Positions 48,574 to 64,000 of a stretch of 64,000 bases of DNA are shown here, in pieces. Each line of letters begins with the position of its first letter. Within the stretch, counting starts at the first letter, position 1. Below the pieces are notes generated by a model. It did no database searches, was not told the DNA's origin, and saw nothing but the letters and a program-made list of their open reading frames with translations. Location of the stretch: the NCBI GenBank assembly GCA_033439295.1, contig JAVTLE010000010.1, positions 1,860,001-1,924,000 of the forward strand, given 5' to 3'. This DNA comes from Deuterostichococcus epilithicus (Eukaryota; Chlorophyta; Trebouxiophyceae; Prasiolales; Stichococcaceae). A program made the translations under genes and the position numbers.

Positions 48574-49100
48574 TCATCGTATTTCGGTGGAAACCTGAGG
48601 TTGAATACCTCGGAACAAATTGAAATTTTGTAGCAACAAGTGCAGTGTGGACTGAAGTAGTTGAGGACACCATATTGAGGGCCTGGACATGATGTGCTTT
48701 CTGGCGTGGCGGCGGCGCATGAGGTGTGGGTGATGGGCGCGATGCGGCAGGTGCAATCCGCCAGCAGCTGCATCAAGCGTTGCTGCGAGATGGTCAGGCC
48801 AATCTTAATGTCTCTCCGAGGATCGGTGCTAGTGGTTTTGGGATGACTGTGAAGCGGTAAACTGCAAGTGGTCTTGATCGTCAGTGAGAACGGCATGCCC
48901 CAGTCTAAGACATCCCTGTTTGGCACGGCAAAGTTTCTTTGCAAGCTGGCACAGTCGCAAGCTCGCATGGCGCTAAAGAGACCTGTCTGAGCACGCATTA
49001 CAGCTCGGCTGCAGGCCTGTTCGTGCGACAAGTGCAGGTTGCACCGGAAGCAAAGGCCCAAAGCTGCATCAAGCGATTTAATCTGCACCATCTTACAGCC
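48574..49100. other. Intergenic between RIQ-like gene and GET4
   Basis: RIQ-like 3' UTR and GET4 5' region. No coding signal was seen apart from the short GET4 first exon that follows. Confidence 0.5.
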
Positions 49101-51814
49101 ATGGCTGCTCCTGTACAAAAGGTATACTGACGCCACGTTGACGCTCACGATGCATTGTTCAGCTGCTTGTGACAGAAGTCTGTGCAGCTAATCCGCGCCG
49201 GCCGGGCGGCGCACAACCTCAGCACTTCGGCGCACCGCCATCAAAGCGAAGACGACAGCGTGTCAATCAGATGGAGCATGCTTGAGGAAGCCATGAATGC
49301 CACGTCAGCTGTCTGAGCACCGACATTCCCAAGTACCCGCACCCGACCGCATTGCCATGCACCACCGCAGGCGCTCGCACGGCTGCGGGACGGGTTGGCC
49401 AGCGGCGACGCCTACGAGGCGCAGCAGGTGGTCAAGACGGCGTACTACCGCCAGCGCGCGCGGCAGCAGCTTCAGGACAGCTATGACCTTCTGCAGGCGG
49501 CTGCCGGCGCGCAGTTTGGCGCTGCGCAGTTCACCTGTGGCCTGGAGCTGGCCAACCTCCTGGTCGAGGTGACTTGCGGCTCTGGTGCCGACTGCGAGCC
49601 CTGGTCCGCGCCAGCCGGCATCATGGAGCGGAATTTCCCCGATGCCCGGAAGCACATCTTATTTGACTCCCTTTGAAATGTGATATTGCACTGGAAGTAG
49701 CTTGGAATGCTTGCACCAGGCCTGCGAGCTTCGTACTGAGCTTCAAGCCCTGCTTCCTCAGGCGTACAAGTCGGACGGCGTGCCAGCCACAGCAGACTCA
49801 ATCGGGCGGCTGCAGGCGGTGGCGTCGGTGCTGCCGCGGGTGCCAACGGGAGACTCCGCGTCGCGGGAAGCCCTCATCGAGGGCGCGCTGGCATGGGCAG
49901 ACTCCGCCATCGCCTGGGCCGGCAGGTGGGCGACAGGAGGACCTGGCCTTAGATCACCGTGTAGCTCAGCCTGTTGTGGAGCACAGCATCCAAGATGGTC
50001 TGACCCGTCAGCGCTGGCCCGAGCCCTCACAACGACTCAGGTCCGAGACCCTGTGCATGCACCCCTCGGAAAGTGCTGGCAGCCGTGGCGCTGCTTTTGA
50101 CTGGCGCGCCCGCTGCTGCCCGGCTGCGCACCCCTTCCCAACCCGCATCATGCCATTCTCTCCGGCTGCCGCATGCGCCCACAGGCAGGGCGGCGCCGGC
50201 GCGCCGCAGCTGCGGGACCTGGCGAGCGCCGCTGGCGACTGGCTGTACAGCGAGCAGGGCTGGCAGGCGCTCGGGCGAGTGTCCCTGTACTTCGCGCGTG
50301 GCCTCAATGTGGACGGCCTGCACAGCGGTGCGCCATGGTCCGGTGCCACCCGGGAGGGACGATCCCTCTGGCCGGCGGCAGTGTGCGGGCCCGGCATCTC
50401 GGCCGTTGTGATAGCACGAATGGCGGGCACTGACCCTGTCCGGGCGGCAGCTTCGTTCAGCAGGAAGCTCACGGGCCACGACATGTTCTAGGGCAGCACA
50501 TGAACACAAACTGCGGCCAGGCTCCAGATCTGAACTAAAATGCACACTGGTGGCGGGTGCTCAGGTCTGACTCTGCGAGATTACGGGATCCGTCTGTCTG
50601 CTGGTGTTTCGCAGCAGACCACTCCAGCATGATGCAGCACAGTGTTTGCGACCCGGCATGGGCGAGGGGTCGCAATGATCCGTTCGACTGCGCTTCCGCG
50701 ATGCGAGCACCCACACCTTCAACACGTTTGTACGCAGTGCTTGCGGACGGTTTTGACCCGGCCAGGGCGAGGGAGTGGGACTTGTCCGTGTGCCGCGCTG
50801 TGCTGCTGCTGCTAGCCGCGGCGCCGCCCATACCGCGGCAGGCCGCAGGCGGCGGCGGCGGCGGAGGCGCCAGCAGCCATGATGCAGCGGCGTCGCTTCT
50901 CATCAAGGTGGGTGTAGCGCCTTCAAGCTCAGACGCAAAGACATGGCTATTCGCGGATGGCGCTCAGCTTCGGCGCCATGGCAAATGCTGTTGCATCCAG
51001 CTGATACATCATGTTTGTTTGCACAGGCTCAGCAGGAGGCGCACAGGGAGGCGGCGGCTCAACTGCTGCGGCGCAGCGAGCCGGACGCGACGCAGCCAGA
51101 GTTTGCGGGCATCGCCGGCTTCCCGCTCCTCAGCTTCGTTGCCCTGCTGTTGGAGGTGCGGGAGGCAGCTGCCTTGCCAGATCTGGTGTGTTGTACTAGT
51201 GGCAGGTGTGCAGGCCATGCACACGACGTTGGGTTGAATGTGCCAGCTCGGACACAATGTGGACCCGCTGAGCCTGGTCAGTGTCTGGACGCCGAAGCTC
51301 TAACCTGCCTGATGCTCGGCCAACAGCATACCAACCGCCGGCGCAGGCGCCGCACCTGCTGCAAGCGCTTCCACGGTGACCTTGCCTGCCCAAAAACGTC
51401 TCTGTCCTGGCAACGAGAGATATGCATTCTATTGCACCTCGATGATGATTTCGTTGTCATAGATGAACTCAAAAGACCATTGCTCCTGTATCATGCGGGC
51501 GCTGCAGCGGCGGTCAGGGGGTCTGGTTTCGGCGCTACGGCCGCACTACCAGCCAACCAAACAAGAATGTATCGTTCCCAAAGCTTCTCTGTTTCGCACA
51601 GGCGCTGCAGCGGCGCTCGGGGCAGTTGGTGGAGGCGCTGAGGCGGCACTACCAGCCGGCGCTGCAGCGGGACCCGGACCTGGGGGAGTTGCTGGATTTG
51701 GTAGAGGAGGTGTACTGCGGCGCGCGGCGCGGCGGCCGCGGCGGCATGGACGGCATGCTCGGCGGCCTCATGCAGATGTTGGGCAGCGGCGGGCCCGCCA
51801 TGCTGACAGGCTGA
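49101..51814 (+). CDS. GET4: GET4 homologue, tail-anchored protein targeting
   Basis: Partner of GET5/BAG6-type factors that hands tail-anchored membrane proteins to GET3 in the cytosol (family knowledge). Exons: 49101-49121 (MAAPVQK), 49371-49568, 49762-49925, 50185-50327, about 50708-50907, 51027-51155, 51602-51814; 355 residues. The protein is all helical. Family-typical parts are ASGDAYEAQQVVKTAYYR, DSYDLLQAAAGAQF, LELANLLVE, REALIEGALAWAD, LYFARGLN, FPLLSFVALLLEALQRRS and HYQPALQRDPDLGELLDLVE. The Gly/Met-rich end (GMDGMLGGLMQMLGSG) resembles plant GET4. The fifth exon could instead start near 50615, in the same phase, adding about 31 residues. The last exon has a decayed copy upstream at 51494-51558. 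Confidence 0.9.
51494..51558 (+). repeat. Echo of the GET4 last exon in the preceding intron
   Basis: About 65 bp resembling the first part of the last exon (51602 onward). Shared blocks are GGCGCTGCAGCGGCG and GCACTACCAGCC with similar spacing. It includes the region around the acceptor, but no functional splice site is evident. Confidence 0.8.
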
Positions 51815-52271
51815 CCTGCATGCGCTGCTGGCGGCTGTTGAGCTGGCGGAGTGCAGGTTGGTTGCTGTGGAGGCTTGCTGTAGACCTTTTGTGTGCATGG
51901 AATCGCACGAGAGGCGAGCGCCGAAAGTGGCTTGCACAAGGGACGGGCAACATTTTACTCGAGATGTTGAAATTGGGTTGGTGCGAGGGTTAGGCTGTCG
52001 ATTGTACATCAAACCTGGCAGTTGCCAGGATGGTGTGGCCGCTGCGGAAGTGTTGCTTCCCTCCCCTATCCAAAACAACTCGTATTCAGTCGTCCCCTAG
52101 CAGCACCCATCCTTCACGCTGTTCCTACTGCAATCTGGTTTCTACACTTCAAGCGGTCTGCGTTTGGGGCTATGGCCCAAGCCTCACCACATGTTAATCA
52201 ATGTTGACCTTGCAGCTGAATTCCTTCCAGCTTATTTTTCAGCCAGCCCGCCCGCGCCTTGGCCCTGCCCC
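51815..52271. other. Convergent 3' ends of GET4 and the pfkB gene
   Basis: The two genes end toward each other here. The segment is AT-richer than the coding sequence and shows no gene. Confidence 0.5.
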
Positions 52272-55200
52272 TCACAACAACTCGTTCTCATCGAGCGATT
52301 GCCGCAACAGATCAATGGCCTCTTCACTGGGGCTCCGTGACGGCAGCCAACCCTGGCCGTCACCATCAAACGAGGCTGTGCTTTTGCTGCTGCCGCTGTC
52401 GCTGCCGCCATTGCCAGCAGCAAACTGGTGTGCAGCTGTTGCGGCCTGTGCGGCGGTGACCGGCGTCAAGCCATGCATGCCATCTGCCGTAGCGGCATCG
52501 GCGCTGGACGGCGGGGCAGCAACTGCAGCGGGGGCCACCGCAGCGGATGCTACAGGCGTTGCCGGATTGTCCTCCGCTGGGTTGGCTGCCTCCATCATGC
52601 CCTGTGCTTGCCTCGTGAGCAGTGATAGCACCGTGTCCGCTTTAGCCACCGATCGACCGGCACCTGCACAGGAGGTTGCGGGATGATCAATCACCCGGCA
52701 ATCCGCTGCACCATGTGCAGATGAGACAGCTCTGCATGCGCCCGGAATCACGCGAGCCAGCAGCTACCACCAACGACTGCGTTACCCAGTAACCCAGGGG
52801 GTGGAATGCAGTTGTGCGGGCGGGCAAGAGCCGTGGCTCACCGCGGCCCATGGCGGTTGCAGCGCCGACGGCATTGGCGAGCGCGAGAGTGGCTTCCGGC
52901 CCGTGGCCGCGCGTGAATCCGAGCGCCACCGCCGCCGCAAAGCTGTCGCCGCAGCCCACCGTGTCTTTGACTGGCACCTGTGGCCGCAGCAACTTGAGGG
53001 TGCGAGGTCGACTCCGGTTGCAAGAGAGGTGTCAAGACGGCTGGCGCGGCCAACTGTGCACCACAGACTGTCATCACTTCCCAGTGTTGCGAGAATACCC
53101 TCGTCCGCACACCAAAAGGCACAAGTGGGTGTTTAACGCCGAAAGGTTTGTCACCATATCGAGGTTGCATACCTGTCCGATTTCATGACAGCCTGGCGCA
53201 ACACCGACAGATATTTGGGGGGTAAGTCTGTCGGCCAACTCAGTCACATGACAAGAGGTGGTACAACACAGCAACTCCCACGTGACCCAGCTGTTCCTGA
53301 TTTCAAAGGCCAGCCGAAATCACGCGAGACGCTGCTTGTGGCCTCTGGTGAGACGGACGAGCTGTGGTGCCAAGCCCTGCCTAGTGGATCGTGCCGAAGT
53401 TGTGCCGAGTGGTGCACCCCACGAGCGACCCGCATGAAGGATCCAGCACAGTTCAACGGGGCTGCCGGCCGACAGCGCCTACAGGGGCTCGGGTTTTTGC
53501 TGCCAGGTTACGAGCAGCTGCCCAATGGGCGACGCATCCAGGACGGCTCACTGGCAGCCGGGCGGACAGTGAGCAGAGCGACAGTGAGCGAAGCGAGTGA
53601 GTGAGTGAACAAACATGGGTGAGACCCACCCGCAGCGCATCGATGTGTATGGGCGCGGCGGCGCCCCGTGCGCACAGCAGCGCGCCGCCCGGCCCCAGCT
53701 TGATGACTGCCCAGGAGGTGACGGCCCCCAGGCGGCCCAGCACCCACGCTCCCGCCGCCGCTGGGTCCGCCTGCCCCGTCACAGCTTCCGCCTCCTCCTG
53801 CAGAACGTGAGTGCTGCAAAGATTGCTGGTGTGGGCCGCGCGCCGCCTCCAAACCCTTGCCGCTGGAATAGCGGTGGTGCGTCCAACGTGCTGTCGGCCC
53901 CTCTGGATCGCCGGGCCCGCATGGCACAGCTTGCATCGCGTCGCCGCACGAGTGGGGGTTGCGGCCCGCTGCAGACGCCCTGTACACAAGTGCAGCAGCG
54001 GCGCAACCCACCAGCCGCCCTCAGCACAGCCACGACAGAACAGCGGCACGACGACCACAGCCCGCACAAGCTCACCTGGGTCATCAGCACCACATCTGAG
54101 ACGTCCAGGATGGCGTCCAGTGCCACGCGTCGCTCCCCCTCCAGCAGCGTCCAGCTCCTCGGCCCTGCAGCGCATCCGCTGGAACTGGTATGAAAGGCCA
54201 GGGGCCTACAGGGGCCTTCAGGCTCTGAAGCAGATGCCCTCTGCGCCTGGGCCGCCCATCGAGGCAGGAGAGCGCGCCTGCGATGTGGCACCCCGCAGAC
54301 AGCAGTGCATACGCCCAACACCACAGCACCCTGCTTGGCTTCTCACCAATCCTGCAGCGACACATGCCGTCGGCGGTCGGAGAAGTGGCGCACCAGGGTC
54401 GAAGAACACAGAGCCGCCTGCGTCCCGCGCCTGCAGCGCCGCGGCCACCACCAGCGGCCCCGGCAGCTCGTCCAGCACAAAGCCGTTGAGCATGAGCGCC
54501 CGCGTGTCGGCCAGCACCTGGTGAGCAGCGGAAGCAGGGCGCATGACGTGGCAGGCCCTGCGCGTGCTCAGGACATCAAATCGTTCGCCTCAGCCACGTC
54601 CAGCTTCCTGCTAGGCCCCCTCCGTGCCTGCCGCAATCGTGGGGCCATGAAGAAGCGGAGGGGTTTTTCAGCGGAAGCCACTGCGGCGACTGATCATTGC
54701 TGCGGCCGCTGCCGCCCAGGCGCAGCTGGCATTCGGTGGCAAGGCATGCAAGCTCCATCGTCGCTGGCAAGGACTATTGGAAGGTGAAATCGAGGCCCGC
54801 CTCGAGCACACGCGGCTGCAGTCCCGCCACGCCGGCCAGCAGCGGCCACGGACCGAAGTCATATGCGGAGCAGAAGGCATGCGCGGAGCCCGGGGCCACC
54901 AGCACGAAGCACAGCAGCGTGGCGTGCGCCGCGCCGCCGGACCCCGGCGGCGCCAGCGGCTCGATGACGCTGACGCCCTCGCCCTGCACTCCCCACGTGC
55001 AGTCGAGTCAACCCGTGTTTGGAAGTGGGTGGCAGGATAATGTGGCGACCGTGAGGGCGTGTAATGGCGGAAACGCTGCAGCCATGTCATCCGCCTCTGC
55101 CTCTGCCTGCAGCCGCGCGACCAGCCTGCGCCCGTGCAGACACCCTGTCGGCGAGCCTGCAGCGCCGCCTGCAGCGGCAGCAAGCACCTGCAGGACGTCG

Positions 55201-55968
55201 CGGAAAAAGGCGCCATAGACGTCGGCCCCCAGCTGCCCCACAGAGGCGACGCGCTGTCCCAGCCGCGCGGCGGCGATCATGAAGTTGGAGGCGCCGCCCA
55301 CCTCCCAGGCGCTCTGCGCCGGCGGCGTCGCCGTCAGCTGCGCCAGCAGCGCTGCTCGGGCGCCTGTGCGTGGCAGAGGGTTGTGATGTCAGGAGCATCA
55401 GCCAAGTGAGGTCGTGCCGTGCCAACGCCGTCCCTTTAGGGGCCCTCTCTGCGTCGGAACTGCACTGCAGCGGCTGTCTGGCAGCGCTCAGTCCGCAGTC
55501 CTAGATGCGTCACGGGCAGCGCCACCGCATAGGCCCCGGCTGCCCTCTGTGAGTCGCATGCGGGTGAGGCGGAGAGTGAAGGAGCCGAAGCAAACCCGTG
55601 TCGGGCGGCGGCAGCTGGTCGACAGGCACGATGATGTCCAGGCACAGGTTGCCCAAGTGGACGACGTCAAAGGTCTTAGTGCTCGGCGCCTGGCTGATGC
55701 CCCCTGGCGCCGCTGCCGTGCCGCCCGCGGCGGTGCCCGGCGCGCAGGCTGTGGATGGGCGCGCGCTGGGCCGGGCAGCGCTGCTACGGTACGCTGAGCT
55801 GTGCTGGGGTTCTGCGCAGCTGCGTGCAGCCGCAAGTGGTTGCGGATGCCCGAATCTGCCACGGACAGGCTGCCGCTGCTGGCCGAAGGGAGGGCTGCTG
55901 GCAGGCCGGCAGGCAGTGCGCTGCAGCGGCGCAGGCAGGCCGCCGGGCCTGAGCTTCTGCGTCCGCAT
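52272..55968 (-). CDS. pfkB-family carbohydrate kinase, plant type
   Basis: Ribokinase-fold sugar kinase; the substrate cannot be told from sequence. Exons, minus strand: 55968-55596, 55363-55188, 54983-54810, 54517-54394, 54164-54076, 53797-53630, 52977-52842, 52663-52272; they sum to 543 residues. The N-terminal about 95 residues are Arg/Ala/Ser-rich, a possible transit peptide. Motifs in order: FDVVHLGNLCLDIIVPVDQL, the sugar-binding GGASNFMIAAARLGQRV, then GADVYGAFFRDVL and ALMLNGFVLDELPGP. These are followed by VLMTQEEAEAVTG, WAVIKLGPGGALL and the catalytic DTVGCGDSFAAAVALG (anion hole and base Asp). After GRGAGRSVAKADTVLSLL there is a low-complexity extension of about 100 residues that ends in an acidic helix. 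It resembles the plant At5g43910-type pfkB proteins. Confidence 0.92.
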
Positions 55969-57669
55969 TGCAGCGCCGCCCGTGCGGGCAGGCAGACGTG
56001 TCAGCTAGCCCAGGGCGACGCTGGCGTGTAACGAGCAGCTGGACCCCAACGGCACGGCCGGGCAGGCAGCGCACAAGCTGTGGCGCCAGTGAAATTTCAC
56101 AATTGCTGGACTTCCTGCGGTCTCTGCCGCACACCTTGACATCATTTACGCCACATCGCTGGCAGTTCGCGCTTCACCAGCTGCAAGCTGACGGTGGGGA
56201 TGCCACTGCACCGAAGTCAACGGGTTAAAAAATTTGCGATCGGATCCGGCTGACCCCCCCAGCTGCGTGAACTGGCGTTCCGCAGTCAGACCAGTCTGCT
56301 CATCGCCACCGCGGAGCAACTCCCTGACGCGAAATCTGCAACACTGGCGAGGGGTGACGTAAAATAAAATAAAATAACATCCCCCAAGGTGGAACATGCG
56401 CGCTCCGTACAGACCTTGACACACAGATTGTACATCGAACGATCCGGCGGACGGATGCAGATTCCTGTTCGAAGTGGCACAGAGGAGACGACACACGGCG
56501 AGCCTGACCCGCTGGCTCTCGTTGCGCTGTAGCTGCGCGCTGCAGTAAGGTGACATTCCTGCGTAAGGTTGCGTTCCGCCCGCAGCAAACCCTAAACCCT
56601 AAAACCCATAATTTCCGCACTTATTGCTGTGGATTATGCGCACTTGCGCACTCCGTGCAGCGCCACCTCGTCCGGGTCAGAAAGGCAGTGCGGCTGGTGC
56701 GGAGGCGGTGTGGTGGCAGCAACAACGCTGCGCTCCTGAAGTCAGTCTGCACGCCAGGAGTGGTGCGCCAGCACGCGCACCTTTGCCTGTAAGGAATCCA
56801 GCCTGTTCTCGGGAAGGACCCCTGGCGCGTCCGCGCAATCCGCAAATGCTGCGCTCTCTGGATCGCCGTCGGAGGGCATTGCGTGCTCTCAAATGGGCTG
56901 CGCGCCCTTGGCCTGCCGCCCGGGGTTGTTCTCTATCGGGCCGGGGGCTGCAGATATGGACGTGCGGTACTGGGGCCGCTTCGCCCGCGCATAATTGCTG
57001 AGGAAATTGCTTGGGCATCTGCTGGCGTCTGCCTGGTGGTTGTGGCTTCACTCGGAGCTGCTTGGCACCGCTGGCCGCCGATCACAAGCTGAATTAGGCG
57101 CTTCTGCGTCCGCGGTCACCAGGGTGCCAGCCTCCCTTGCACCGTGGCGGCGGCGTATCCGGCTGCTTGCTCATGAATCAGTCGCAGCGTTTCCCCAGCC
57201 CCCCCGTCCAGCGCGGAGGCAGCGCTGGCGACCCTGTGATAGGGTTTGTTTTGTGCACAGCGCATCCGGCCGCTGCGCCCGGCCTTGTTGCGGCCTGCTG
57301 CCTCGTGAAGTGCAGCATCCGTTGAGCCGCCCTGCGCACATCAGCCATCATGCCGGGGCGCCTCCCCCGCGAGCATGAACCGGGTGCCCTAGAAACGTGC
57401 CGCAGGCTCCGGGGCTGCTGTATCAGCTTCCGCTCAGCCAGTTGCGCCGATGTTTATGCAATGTGTCGTTGTGGCACCTGCGGAAGCTACTGGCCGGGTG
57501 ATGACGCCCGGCGATACAGCCTGAGCCTTTCAGTTCAGCCAGCAATGCGATGCTGCTGCAGGTGCAGGACCAGCTGCAGGGACCGGCAGCTGCTCAGGCA
57601 TCTGAAAGGGTGCCAGTAGGCGCGCCCGGTGCGTGAGCACAGGCGGGGCGGACGCCCGTCCGTGCCATC
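55969..57669. other. Divergent region between pfkB kinase and H+-ATPase
   Basis: Should hold both promoters. It contains a telo-box-like element (56587-56607) and a short (TAAAA)n run at about 56361-56377. No further gene was recognised. Confidence 0.5.
56587..56607. promoter_or_regulatory. Telo-box-like element (plant-type telomere repeat)
   Basis: Two AAACCCT units followed by AAAACCC, the complement of the TTTAGGG plant-type telomere repeat. In plants such boxes occur in promoters of ribosomal and cell-cycle genes. Here the function is unknown; it may also be a relic of break repair. Confidence 0.6.

Positions 57670-64000
<6,331 letters not shown>

Overview
The window looks like nuclear DNA of a green alga (Chlorophyta, probably Trebouxiophyceae; the class is an inference). 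It is GC-rich, its genes are cut into many short exons by introns of roughly 100-900 bp, and acceptors are mostly TGCAG/CGCAG. Its proteins are plant-lineage ones: an SBP-box factor, HEN1, LSF2, RIQ/DUF1118, plant-type GET4 and a plasma-membrane H+-ATPase. Scattered N bases show it is a draft assembly. No viral or retroelement copy, rRNA, tRNA or CRISPR array was recognised.

Layout, left to right: a large SBP-box/ankyrin transcription factor on the minus strand (200-8918); a PUA-containing RlmI-like rRNA methyltransferase (10249-13787, +); an LSF2-like phosphoglucan phosphatase (14060-15691, -); a VIT/CCC1-family metal transporter (16479-18442, -); a 60-bp minisatellite in the divergent promoter; a protein with a YABBY-type zinc finger (19101-23093, +); an unrecognised multi-exon gene (23896-28293, +); an organelle-type RsmH (MraW) 16S rRNA methyltransferase (28540-31898, +); a probable DUF4239-like membrane protein (33190-37031, -); HEN1 small-RNA methyltransferase (38217-45739, +); a RIQ-like thylakoid protein (46843-48573, +); GET4 (49101-51814, +); a pfkB sugar kinase (52272-55968, -); and a P-type H+-ATPase running off the right edge (57670 to beyond 64000, +).

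These are unrelated nuclear genes, not an operon. Several bear on the chloroplast: LSF2 on starch, RsmH on ribosomes, RIQ on thylakoid stacking. Exon chains were rebuilt by hand by matching splice phase to conserved protein motifs. For LSF2, VIT, the YABBY-like gene, RlmI, RsmH, RIQ, GET4, pfkB and the H+-ATPase the exon lengths sum to an open frame.

The most unusual signals are genomic. First, several introns carry decayed tandem copies ('echoes') of the end of the neighbouring exon together with its splice site, seen in seven genes. Second, GC-AG introns appear unusually often, with nine candidates in six genes. Third, there are very short exons (21 and 30 nt) and a YABBY zinc finger without a recognisable YABBY box.
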